From NCBI GenBank assembly GCA_947177675.1, contig CAMWVK010000044.1, positions 1-8,334 of the forward strand: a DNA stretch of 8,334 nucleotides. Reading direction: 5' to 3'. The number at the start of each line of letters is the position of its first letter. The first letter of the stretch is position 1. A model generated the notes under the pieces. That model made no database searches. It was not told the DNA's origin and saw only the letters and a list, made by a program, of their open reading frames with translations. Made by a program: the position numbers and the translations under genes. Of this stretch, positions 1-6,122 are shown one piece after another. Source of the DNA: an uncultured Mucispirillum sp. Its GTDB lineage: Bacteria > Chrysiogenota > Deferribacteres > Deferribacterales > Mucispirillaceae.

Positions 1-2294
1 GTGCAGATAAATCAGAAGTAACAGCTATTGATTTAGCAGGTGACCCATTCAGTCTTTTGGGTGTTTATAATGTTACTTTATATGGTATTGATGAAGAGCC
101 AGCTGCTGCTCCAGTATCTAAAAGCGAACTTCGTGTTGGTTTAAATTTAATGACTGCAGAAGGTGGTATGACAGCCCCAGAAGTTTTAATGTCCCTTGAT
201 TTTGAAGGCAAAAAAATCACTTTTGATAAGTATATTATTGATTTATCAGGTTTAGCAACTGCTGGTGGTGATTTAAATAAGTTTATTGCAGATACATTTG
301 CTAATCTAGGTGCAGAATTAATTGAAAACAGCAGGTATGGTTTATATTTCACATTAGACCCTGCTAAAAACCCTAATTACAGCCCAATAATTGATAATTT
401 AATTATTAAAAATGGTCAGTATCTAAAATTAAAATTAGATAAAACAAAAGATTTAGTTCAAGATGGCGGTTTAGGTTTAGATGGTGAAACACCAACAGAC
501 CCAACAGACCCAGAAGAGCCAGTTACAGTTCCTGTTGAACGAGTTACTATCAGTGGACAGCCAGTGTCAGTTGTTCATGGTGGAGCATCTTTTAAATTAA
601 CAGCAGTAGTGTTTCCAAATAATGCAGATAATAAAGCAGTTACATGGACATCAAGCCATCCCAATTATATATCAGTTGATAATCAAGGTAATGTAACTAT
701 TAAAGGCTATGTAGAAGAAACTATAACTATTACAGCAACATCTATATCAGATAAAACTAAAACAGATTTATATCAGTTTAATATAGAAAAAGCAACAGTA
801 ACAGGCATATCTGTTATACCAGCAAATATGACACTTACTTTAAGAAAAGATGGTTCTACAGTTTCTGCAAATATTACAACAGCTATTGAGCCAGCTATAG
901 CAACAGATTATACAAGTGTTTCATACAAAGTTACTTCTGGTGAGAATTATATCAATGTTGATTCAAATGGTGTAGTAACAGCTGTTAAAGAAGGTAATGC
1001 AAAAGTTACTGTAACAGCAGCAGGTTTAACAAAAACAGTTACTGTAACAGTAAATCCTGCACCAACAGTAGAAATTCCAGTAACAAATATTACAGTTACT
1101 ACTTCTGCTGATAAAGTATATAAAAAAGGAACAAATGTTGCTGTTAATTTTACTTTAACACCAGCAAATACAACTGATAATATGGTATCATATTCTATGC
1201 AAAGTGGCTCTGGTCATATTTCAACTGCAAATGGTTCTGGTATATTAGAAGTTACTAATGTTCAAGGTGGAGAAACTATTACTTTTACAACAGATAAAGG
1301 TCAGCAGGCTGTATATAGAATAAATGCAGTAGATGGTATAGCTAGAATATCTTTTGTAAATGAAACAATCACTGTAGAGCAAACTAAAACAGGAAGTAAT
1401 GAATTTAATAACAAAGATGCAGTTCAAAACTCAAGTGCATCTATAACTTATGAAAGTTTAAACCCAGATTTAGCATCAGTAGACAGCTCTACAGGTGTAG
1501 TAACAGGGATAAAAAATGGTATTGCTAAGATACGAGTAACAGTTATTCCTAAATATGATAGTAATGAAAGAATAACAGCAGAATATGAAGTTGATGTATT
1601 AGGCTTAGTTGATTTTTCTAGCAATGATTCTTTTATTGCATCAGCTCAAGGAACTTATAATATAACATTCTTTGGAACTAATCCAGGTAAAGCAGATGGT
1701 TTTATGGGAGGACAAACAGAAGTGCCTGTTACAACTGACTGTGAGTTATATAAGGAATTATTTAAGTCTACTAAGTGTGATGGTGGTGGTTTTGTAAAAA
1801 ATATTATTGTTGATAAAGATAAATTTGTAGGTAAGGCTACAATTACAATCCAAGATGATGGTTCAGCAGTTATACATACAAAAATATTAATGACTGCAGA
1901 ATCTATGGCAAAGAATTCACCTAATGACCAATATCAATATTCTGTATATAGAACTACAAGTGGTGGTGATTCTAATAACAGTAAAAACACTGTTCAAGGA
2001 ATTACTGGCAGACATTTGACTGCAAATGGTACTTGGGCAACTTCTACATTTGATGTTAGACAATATAAAAATAATTTATCAAAAGAAATTATTTTATATT
2101 CTCATTTAATTGGAAAAGGAATTAATATTCCAATAGCTGGAAATAAAACAGTTAATCCTATTACTTATGTTATTATGAGTAAGGAAAGTTCTCAACCAGA
2201 GAAAATGGGATATAGTGATATTTCTGTCGCACCTTTTAATAAAGTTACAGGAATTAATCCTACAGATTTTGGTAAGGATGCACCAACTTATTAA
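1..2294 (+). CDS. Ig-like (Big_2) repeat surface/secreted protein, 5'-truncated by window edge
   Basis: The frame is open from the first complete codon at nt 3, giving 763 visible residues, so the gene starts upstream. The TTG at 57 has no ribosome binding site and is not the start. Order: an N-terminal module (to about nt 480) with GVYNVTLYG and LMTAEGGM; a Pro/Thr/Asp-rich linker (nt 483-536); four Ig-like repeats (about 534-790, 793-1060, 1070-1330, 1330-1610); and a C-terminal module (about 1610-2291) with GTYNITFFG, LMTAESM and two Cys 11 residues apart. Repeats 1, 2 and 4 show the Big_2 pattern, for example VTWTSSHP then ISVDNQGNVT, and SLNPDLASVDSSTGVVTG; repeat 3 is degenerate. Big_2 repeats are typical of adhesins and other exported proteins. 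The signal peptide would be off the window, and no C-terminal anchor or transmembrane segment is visible. Export and adhesion are inferred; the ligand is unknown. A terminator follows the stop. Confidence 0.85.
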   Translation, partial: ADKSEVTAIDLAGDPFSLLGVYNVTLYGIDEEPAAAPVSKSELRVGLNLMTAEGGMTAPEVLMSLDFEGKKITFDKYIIDLSGLATAGGDLNKFIADTFANLGAELIENSRYGLYFTLDPAKNPNYSPIIDNLIIKNGQYLKLKLDKTKDLVQDGGLGLDGETPTDPTDPEEPVTVPVERVTISGQPVSVVHGGASFKLTAVVFPNNADNKAVTWTSSHPNYISVDNQGNVTIKGYVEETITITATSISDKTKTDLYQFNIEKATVTGISVIPANMTLTLRKDGSTVSANITTAIEPAIATDYTSVSYKVTSGENYINVDSNGVVTAVKEGNAKVTVTAAGLTKTVTVTVNPAPTVEIPVTNITVTTSADKVYKKGTNVAVNFTLTPANTTDNMVSYSMQSGSGHISTANGSGILEVTNVQGGETITFTTDKGQQAVYRINAVDGIARISFVNETITVEQTKTGSNEFNNKDAVQNSSASITYESLNPDLASVDSSTGVVTGIKNGIAKIRVTVIPKYDSNERITAEYEVDVLGLVDFSSNDSFIASAQGTYNITFFGTNPGKADGFMGGQTEVPVTTDCELYKELFKSTKCDGGGFVKNIIVDKDKFVGKATITIQDDGSAVIHTKILMTAESMAKNSPNDQYQYSVYRTTSGGDSNNSKNTVQGITGRHLTANGTWATSTFDVRQYKNNLSKEIILYSHLIGKGINIPIAGNKTVNPITYVIMSKESSQPEKMGYSDISVAPFNKVTGINPTDFGKDAPTY

Positions 2295-2315
2295 TTAAAA
2301 TTAATCAACTTTCCT

Positions 2316-2346
2316 GCCCCGCTAAATGCGGGGCTTTGTTTTTTAT
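2316..2346 (+). terminator. Rho-independent terminator of the Ig-like protein gene
   Basis: A perfect 7-bp GC-rich stem, GCCCCGC (2316-2322) and GCGGGGC (2328-2334), encloses a TAAAT loop and is followed by the T-rich tail TTTGTTTTTT. It lies 21 nt after the stop codon at 2292-2294. It is the strongest terminator in the window. Confidence 0.93.
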
Positions 2347-2412
2347 ACATTCTTACACTCTTGCATTCTGCATGTGATGTTTTCTTAATTTGCACATTTT
2401 TTTATTCTTATT

Positions 2413-2428
2413 CCCCCCCCCATACAAT
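2413..2428 (+). promoter_or_regulatory. C9 homopolymer tract next to a -10-like TACAAT
   Basis: Nine consecutive C (2413-2421) are followed after one A by TACAAT (2423-2428), which matches the -10 consensus at 5 of 6 bases. No good -35 lies at the right distance; the nearest options, TTTATT at 2401 and TTCTTA at 2405, are poor. The core ATTC(9)AT is identical to the tract in the TRL promoter on the other strand. No gene lies close downstream, so promoter function is doubtful. Confidence 0.3.
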
Positions 2429-2432
2429 GTCT

Positions 2433-2455
2433 ATTCTGAGCCTTTGGCGAAGAAT
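2433..2455. repeat. CTGAG-type hairpin repeat, copy 1
   Basis: Arms ATTCTGAGCC (2433-2442) and GGCGAAGAAT (2446-2455) pair around a TTT loop, except for a central GA opposite GA. The second copy at 7437-7461 keeps the GA/GA mismatch and changes a stem base pair on both arms. Both copies are preceded by ATGTC and followed by CT. It is probably an interspersed palindromic repeat. Confidence 0.65.
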
Positions 2456-2591
2456 CTAAAAAAAAATAACCGCATTAAAATAGAAATTTTTTCATTTTCT
2501 ATTTCATAAAAATATATTTTAAATATTATCAGATACCCCAAGTTATTTTATTATCTTTGCGACTTAATTGCATATGAGTAATTTTTTTGGC

Positions 2592-2616
2592 AAAAATACA
2601 GGATGTATTTTTTTAG
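2592..2616 (+). repeat. AGGAT-loop hairpin, box 1 copy A
   Basis: Stem AAAAATAC (2592-2599) pairs with GTATTTTT (2605-2612) around loop AGGAT, followed by TTAG and then TAAGCAT. It shares loop and downstream TTTAG motif with copies at 3148 and 7174. The T-rich right arm makes it terminator-like, but it lies far from the nearest upstream gene. Confidence 0.6.
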
Positions 2617-2909
2617 TAAGCATAGACGAATTTACTTCGGCTGTGCATGGTTATAAAAATTCATGGATGAATAATTATAAAAAATTTAACAGAATTTGCT
2701 GGCTGATTGTTTGAACAAAGTGAGTTGCAGCAGCAATGAAGAAAATATTGAGAGTGTATATACAGTTTGGACATAAGTAATAAAATAACAAAAAATCACT
2801 TACCAAACTTTATGACGGCAGGGATAGTAGTAAGTAGTACGGGAAATGTGTAAATATCTATTTCAAAATTATTATTCCATTGAAAATGTGTTTTTGCTTA
2901 TCTTTTTAC

Positions 2910-2943
2910 TTGACAAATTAAGCTATTCATATACATATATCAT
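2910..2943 (+). promoter_or_regulatory. Putative ferredoxin promoter
   Basis: A perfect -35 hexamer TTGACA lies at 2910-2915. The -10 falls in the T/A-rich stretch 2930-2943: TACATA (2932, 16-bp spacer) is the best spaced, and TATCAT (2938) is closer to consensus but too far. The untranslated leader would be short, about 20-30 nt, ending in the GGAGG ribosome binding site of the ferredoxin gene. Confidence 0.5.
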
Positions 2944-2968
2944 AAATATTATTTAGTGGAGGATTGCT

Positions 2969-3145
2969 ATGGCTCATGTTGTAAACCAAGATATTTGTAC
3001 TTTTTGCACTTCTTGCATGGAAGTATGCCCAGTTAGTGCAATCAGTGAAAAAAATGACAAAGCATGGATAGATGCAGATATCTGCATTGACTGCGGTGCT
3101 TGTGCTGAAGAATGTCCAGTTGAGGCTATCTCACCAGAAGATTAA
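2969..3145 (+). CDS. 2[4Fe-4S] bacterial-type ferredoxin, 58 aa
   Basis: This is a small soluble electron carrier expected to hold two [4Fe-4S] clusters and to serve low-potential redox enzymes in the cytoplasm. The 58-residue product has the two classic motifs: C10-x2-C13-x2-C16-x3-C20-P and C39-x2-C42-x2-C45-x3-C49-P. The two halves look like an internal duplication (PVSAIS and PVEAIS after each motif). The length is normal for a clostridial-type ferredoxin, with no insertion or C-terminal extension. The ATG at 2969 has a strong ribosome binding site, GGAGG at 2958-2962, six bases upstream. It has its own promoter, and a hairpin begins two bases after the stop, so it is probably monocistronic. 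The redox partner cannot be told from the context. Confidence 0.95.
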   Translation: MAHVVNQDICTFCTSCMEVCPVSAISEKNDKAWIDADICIDCGACAEECPVEAISPED

Positions 3146-3147
3146 CC

Positions 3148-3175
3148 AATATACAGGAAGTATATTTTTAGTAAG
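3148..3175 (+). terminator. AGGAA-loop hairpin after ferredoxin (box 1 copy B), possible terminator
   Basis: Stem AATATAC (3148-3154) pairs with GTATATT (3160-3166) around loop AGGAA, followed by TTTAG and then TAAG. It starts two bases after the ferredoxin stop, so it may end that transcript, although the AT-rich stem is weak. It is also the left end of a composite repeat. Confidence 0.5.
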
Positions 3176-3365
3176 TATTTAGGTGCGACTGAAAGAAGGA
3201 CAGCTTTTTCTAACGATTAGGCAGGAAATAAAAAAGCTGGCTGTAATGAGGCGAAAATATTATAATAAAAAATACAGGGGCGAGTGTTTTTTGCAAGAAG
3301 TTTTTTCCTGACCAAATAGGGAAGAAACAGAAAAGCAGCTTTGTATTTTTTATATGTTAAACAAG
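3148..3365 (+). repeat. Composite intergenic repeat, long copy
   Basis: It begins with the box 1 hairpin and TTTAGTAAGTATT. It ends with a box 2 made of AAAATAT-TATAATAAAAAATACAGG (about 3254-3278) and, separated from it, TGTATTTTTTATATGTTAAA then CAAG (3342-3365). The same parts occur in the same order and orientation at 7174-7272, where box 2 is uninterrupted. Here about 60 bp appear to be inserted into box 2, and the spacer between the boxes is longer. That spacer contains an inverted repeat, CAGCTTTTT (3201-3209) with AAAAAGCTG (3231-3239). Confidence 0.5.
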
Positions 3366-3388
3366 TTTTTCAGCAGTAATTTTACAAA

Positions 3389-3404
3389 AATGGGCTTGCC
3401 CATT
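3389..3404. other. Small stable hairpin with CTTG loop
   Basis: AATGGG (3389-3394) and CCCATT (3399-3404) close a CTTG tetraloop, a loop type known to be stable in RNA. The following AATTTATAT is only weakly T-rich. It could end transcripts arriving from the ferredoxin side and insulate the cysE promoter that begins 11 bases downstream. Confidence 0.45.
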
Positions 3405-3414
3405 AATTTATATA

Positions 3415-3444
3415 TTGACTTATTACTTTAGTAATGGTTATTAT
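3415..3444 (+). promoter_or_regulatory. Putative promoter of the cysE-rrf2-nifS operon, with palindromic spacer
   Basis: The -35 TTGACT (3415-3420) and -10 TATTAT (3439-3444) each match consensus at 5 of 6 bases, with an 18-bp spacer. The spacer carries the inverted repeat ATTAC-TTTA-GTAAT (3422-3435). A dyad between -35 and -10 is a natural repressor site, and the Rrf2 regulator of this operon is the obvious candidate. It does not fit the Escherichia coli IscR type 1 spacing. Confidence 0.55.
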
Positions 3445-3498
3445 ATATTTATAACTTAAAACAAGTGCAGTTTTAAGATTATTTAATTGTGCAAAATA

Positions 3499-3530
3499 AG
3501 GGTATAGTTTAACACTGTACCCTATTTTTA
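3499..3530 (+). terminator. Attenuator-like terminator in the cysE leader
   Basis: A 10-bp stem, AGGGTATAGT (3499-3508) with ACTGTACCCT (3514-3523), has one T-G wobble and a TTAAC loop. It is followed by ATTTTTA. It lies between the promoter at 3415-3444 and the cysE start at 3563, so it would stop transcription about 75-80 nt after initiation unless relieved. No T-box element or obvious leader peptide is seen. The alternative is a separate short RNA. Confidence 0.6.
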
Positions 3531-3562
3531 GACAATAATAGTCTAGTTTATCGGTATATTTT

Positions 3563-4207
3563 ATGGCAGTTTTTAGAACATTATATGAAGATATTAAGAC
3601 AGTTTTAGATAGAGACCCTGCTGCAAGGAATTCATTAGAAGTATTTCTTTTTTATTCTGGTTTCCATGCTTTAACTATGCACAGAGTTTCGCACTGGCTT
3701 TGGCTTCATAAACTAAAGTTTATCGCTCGTTTTAATGCTATGCTTGCCCGCTTTTTTACAGGTGTGGAGATACATCCTGCAGCTAAAATTGGCAGGCGTT
3801 TTTTTATTGACCATGGTATGGGTGTAGTAATTGGTGAAACTGCTGAAGTAGGCGATGATGTTACTATTTACCATGGGGTAACGCTGGGTGGTGTTTCTTT
3901 AAAAAAAGAAAAACGCCATCCAACCATAGGCAATAATGTTATTATTGGTGCAGGTGCTAAAGTATTAGGTCCTTTTAAAGTAGGTGACAGGGTGCGGATA
4001 GGTGCAAACTCTGTTGTGCTGCACGAAGTGCCAAATGATGCTACTGTTGTAGGTGTGCCGGGCAGCATTACTGGGGACAGCAAAAGGCAGGATATGTTTG
4101 ACCATACAGAGCTTCCAGACCCAGTGGCTAATGCTTTTAACTGCATTACCAGCAGGATTGTAGAAATGGAAAAAGAAATCCAAACAATCAAAAAAGATAG
4201 GAAATAG
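3563..4207 (+). CDS. cysE: Serine O-acetyltransferase
   Basis: It transfers an acetyl group from acetyl-CoA to L-serine, giving O-acetylserine, the committed step of cysteine synthesis in the cytoplasm. The 214-residue protein is the short bacterial form (about 270 in Escherichia coli), with an abbreviated helical N-terminal region (1-65). The left-handed beta-helix of hexapeptide repeats spans about 66-170 ([39 protein letters not shown]). Active-site residues are visible as D83-H84 in FIDHGMG and H119 in KRHP; the family GVP motif is at 164-166. The C-terminus after about 180, where feedback control by cysteine usually resides, is short and ends in a charged helix. The ATG at 3563 fits the family N-terminus, but its ribosome binding site is weak. 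It is first in an operon, 10 bases before rrf2. An attenuator-like hairpin precedes it. Confidence 0.95.
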   Translation: MAVFRTLYEDIKTVLDRDPAARNSLEVFLFYSGFHALTMHRVSHWLWLHKLKFIARFNAMLARFFTGVEIHPAAKIGRRFFIDHGMGVVIGETAEVGDDVTIYHGVTLGGVSLKKEKRHPTIGNNVIIGAGAKVLGPFKVGDRVRIGANSVVLHEVPNDATVVGVPGSITGDSKRQDMFDHTELPDPVANAFNCITSRIVEMEKEIQTIKKDRK

Positions 4208-4217
4208 CAGGTAGCTT

Positions 4218-4640
4218 ATGAAAATTACAACTAAAAGCAGATATGCTATTAGAGCTATATATGCTCTTTGTATGCTGGGGGGAGATAAACACCCTGTAAG
4301 TATATTAAAAATATTAGAGTTTGAAGATATTTCTAAAAAATATTTAGAGCAGATTTTTACTAAATTAAAACATGTAAATATTATAACAGGTTCCCGTGGT
4401 GTTGGCGGCGGATATATGCTTGCTAGAAATCCAAATCAGATAAATTTAAAAGAAATAGTCAACACTATGGATGGGCCACTTAAAACTGAAGACTGTGGTG
4501 CTGAAGGTGACTGCCGTAATTTTTCATCTTGTTCAGTAAACTGGCTGTGGGCAGGGCTTGAAAAAGCATGTGATGATTATTTAGAAAAAATAACTATTGC
4601 TGATATGATGAAGCAGTCTGTGGCTTATTTTACAGTATGA
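4218..4640 (+). CDS. Rrf2-family [2Fe-2S] transcriptional regulator, IscR-like
   Basis: This is probably a DNA-binding sensor of iron-sulfur status that controls its own operon. The 140-residue protein starts with the typical Rrf2 N-terminus (MKITTKSRYAIRAIYAL). The winged helix-turn-helix follows, including ISKKYLEQIFTKLK (39-52) and the wing GSRGVGGGYMLAR (58-70). Three cysteines, C93, C99 and C105, reproduce the C-x5-C-x5-C spacing of IscR (C92, C98, C104), so a cluster is likely. The fourth ligand of Escherichia coli IscR, H107, is replaced by N108 here. The ATG at 4218 lies 10 bases after the cysE stop, with only AGG (4209-4211) as a ribosome binding site. Lying directly before nifS, it resembles iscR-iscS organisation. 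A CymR-like role in cysteine control is the main alternative, given cysE. Confidence 0.9.
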   Translation: MKITTKSRYAIRAIYALCMLGGDKHPVSILKILEFEDISKKYLEQIFTKLKHVNIITGSRGVGGGYMLARNPNQINLKEIVNTMDGPLKTEDCGAEGDCRNFSSCSVNWLWAGLEKACDDYLEKITIADMMKQSVAYFTV

Positions 4641-4647
4641 AATAGAT

Positions 4648-4680
4648 ATAATATATTAGTGTGTATTAATATATTATTTT
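4648..4680 (+). promoter_or_regulatory. Paired TAATATATTA palindromes between rrf2 and nifS
   Basis: The 10-bp palindrome TAATATATTA occurs at 4649-4658 and again at 4667-4676. Together they can form an 11-bp all-A/T hairpin (4648-4658 with 4667-4677) around GTGTGTAT, followed by TTT. It might be a protein binding site, a weak attenuator or an RNA processing point that sets nifS level relative to rrf2. No second promoter is evident. Confidence 0.35.
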
Positions 4681-4701
4681 GGCAGATTATGGGAGAAGAA
4701 T

Positions 4702-5862
4702 ATGGCTATTTATTTTGACAACAGTGCAACAACCAGAGTTGACCCTGAAGTTGTAAAAGCAATGTTACCTTTTTTTAGTGAATACTATGGTAATATATCA
4801 AGTATTCACTCAATAGGCAGGCAGGTGCGTCCTTATGAAGAACAGGCTAGAAAATCAGTGGCAAAATTAATAAATGCTGAACCAGATGAAATTGTATTTA
4901 CTGCCAGCGGTTCAGAATCAGATAACCTTGCTATAATAGCAGCAGCAAGAGCACATAAACACAAAGGAAAACATATAATCACTTCTTCTATTGAGCATAA
5001 AGCAGTGCTTGAAACATTTAAATTTTTAGAAAATTATGAGGGCTTTGAAGTAACATATCTTCCAGTTGATAAATATGGCTTAATAGATATGGAATATTAT
5101 AAAAATGCTTTAAGAGATGATACTATCCTTGTAAGCTGTATGCTCGCAAATAATGAGATAGGCACTATAGAGCCTGTCAAAGAAATGGCAGCACTTGCAA
5201 ACAGCAAAGGTATAATATTCCATACAGATGCAGTGCAGGCTGTAGGTAAGATTCATATAGATATTAATGAGTTAGGTGTAGATTTACTTACCTTTTCAGG
5301 TCATAAAATATATGCCCCAAAAGGAATAGGTGTTCTTTATGTAGATATTGAATTAAGAGAAAAATTAAAGCCTATTATCCATGGCGGTCAGCAGGAAGGC
5401 GGACTCCGTGCAGGGACAGAAAATATTCCTTATATTGTTGGTCTTGGTAAAGCATGTGATATTATTATAGAGAGGCAGGATAAAGAAATACTGCATATAA
5501 AAAAATTGAGAGATGCTTTTGAAAAGAAAGTTTTAAAAGATATTCCAGATACTTATGTAAATGGTCATCATAAGTTTAGAGTGCCATCTATAAGCGATGT
5601 CGTTTTTAGATATATTGAAGGTGAAGCATTAATGGTATATGCAAGAGAAGTATGCTGCAGTGCAGGAAGTGCATGTACATCTGCATCTACTAACCCATCA
5701 CATGTATTATCTGCAATCAAAGTTGATGATGTAGATATCCATGGTGCACTTCGTTTCAGCTTTGGCAGGTTTAATACTATGGAAGAAGTAGATAGAGCTG
5801 TAGAAGTTTTAAAAGACAGTGTAGAAAAATTAAGAAAAATGTCTCCATTATATAACAAATAA
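4702..5862 (+). CDS. Cysteine desulfurase, NifS/IscS family
   Basis: This is a pyridoxal-phosphate enzyme that converts cysteine to alanine and passes persulfide sulfur to iron-sulfur assembly or other acceptors. The 386 residues cover the whole fold. Visible elements are YFDNSATT (4-11), the cofactor-stacking H99 in SIEHKAVL, N150-N151 in LANNEIGT, D175 and Q178 in HTDAVQA, the Schiff-base lysine K202 in SGHKIYAPKG, and RAGTEN (236-241). The catalytic cysteine is C325 in SAGSACTSAS, the group I (IscS/NifS) loop. Two extra cysteines, C318-C319, lie just before this loop. The ATG at 4702 has GGGAG (4691-4695) at good spacing. It follows the Rrf2 gene by 61 bases. A small gene begins one base after its stop. 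No iscU/nifU scaffold gene follows here, so whether it is dedicated to clusters, thiolation or general sulfur supply is open. Confidence 0.95.
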   Translation: MAIYFDNSATTRVDPEVVKAMLPFFSEYYGNISSIHSIGRQVRPYEEQARKSVAKLINAEPDEIVFTASGSESDNLAIIAAARAHKHKGKHIITSSIEHKAVLETFKFLENYEGFEVTYLPVDKYGLIDMEYYKNALRDDTILVSCMLANNEIGTIEPVKEMAALANSKGIIFHTDAVQAVGKIHIDINELGVDLLTFSGHKIYAPKGIGVLYVDIELREKLKPIIHGGQQEGGLRAGTENIPYIVGLGKACDIIIERQDKEILHIKKLRDAFEKKVLKDIPDTYVNGHHKFRVPSISDVVFRYIEGEALMVYAREVCCSAGSACTSASTNPSHVLSAIKVDDVDIHGALRFSFGRFNTMEEVDRAVEVLKDSVEKLRKMSPLYNK

Positions 5863-5863
5863 T

Positions 5864-6121
5864 ATGGCAAAAAATACTAAAAAAGGCATGCTTTTAGAGC
5901 TTGAAGAACTGGCTGGAAAAGCAGGTATTAAAGTCAGATATGAAAAAACAGAGGCAAGAGGCGGAATGTGCACTTTTCAAGGAAATCCGCTTATTATTAT
6001 TGATAGAAAAGCTGCTGATGATTATAAAATAGCAGTGATTGCTGAAAATATTAAAAAAATGGATTTACGGGATATTTATATCAGCCCAAAAATGCGGGAA
6101 GTATTGGACAGTTTTGATTGA
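5864..6121 (+). CDS. Small protein of unknown function downstream of nifS, 85 aa
   Basis: I cannot assign a family. The product is soluble and highly charged, with no signal peptide or membrane segment. It reads as an N-terminal helix (LLELEELAGKAGIKVRYEK, 10-28), a glycine turn with the only cysteine (RGGMCTF, 32-38), a short beta strand (NPLIIIDRKA, 41-50), a helix (VIAENIKKM, 58-66) and an ending IYISPKMREVLDSFD. Base use matches the neighbours, which supports a real gene. The ATG is one base after the nifS stop (TAATATG) with no clear ribosome binding site, so translation is probably coupled to nifS. This tight linkage suggests a role in sulfur transfer or cluster assembly, but that is inference from position only. 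A later start at M9 would have no better site. Confidence 0.75.
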   Translation: MAKNTKKGMLLELEELAGKAGIKVRYEKTEARGGMCTFQGNPLIIIDRKAADDYKIAVIAENIKKMDLRDIYISPKMREVLDSFD

Positions 6122-6122
6122 T

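Larger units (their letters stand above)
2347..2968. other. Gene-free region with homopolymer tract and hairpin repeats
   Basis: No convincing coding sequence is seen on either strand in these 622 bases. The stretch holds a nine-C tract (2413-2421), a CTGAG-type hairpin (2433-2455), an AGGAT-loop hairpin (2592-2612) and, at its end, the ferredoxin promoter. Between 2615 and 2880 there are only short degenerate inverted repeats, such as TTGTTTGAACAA near 2707. Confidence 0.7.
3146..3562. other. Gene-free region: repeat, promoter and leader of the cysE operon
   Basis: No coding sequence is seen in these 417 bases. The left half is the composite repeat (3148-3365). The right half holds a small GC-rich hairpin (3389-3404), a promoter (3415-3444) and an attenuator-like terminator (3499-3530), just before the cysE start. 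Confidence 0.65.

Noticed and set aside
57..59. TTG as start codon of the large surface-protein gene
   Set aside because: The frame is open upstream to the window edge and continues in the same protein-like sequence. There is no ribosome binding site before the TTG, so the gene starts off the window.
65..1427. Minus-strand frames at 65-352 and 1245-1427
   Set aside because: They lie opposite the Ig-like repeat protein, have no ribosome binding sites and no protein-like features. They are shadows.
2401..2428. Complete sigma-70 promoter at the first C9 tract
   Set aside because: The -10-like TACAAT is present, but -35 candidates match at only about half the positions or are badly spaced, and no gene follows closely.
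3389..3404. Strong terminator at the CTTG hairpin
   Set aside because: The stem is good, but no continuous T run follows, so it is listed only as a hairpin.
3445..3562. T-box or SAM riboswitch controlling cysE
   Set aside because: The leader is too short for a T-box (about 110 nt from the predicted start) and lacks its conserved bulge; no SAM riboswitch core is recognisable.
3868..5870. Minus-strand frames at 3868-4191, 3965-4183 and 5568-5870
   Set aside because: They are antisense to cysE and nifS, whose catalytic motifs are intact on the plus strand. The antisense products have no recognisable features.
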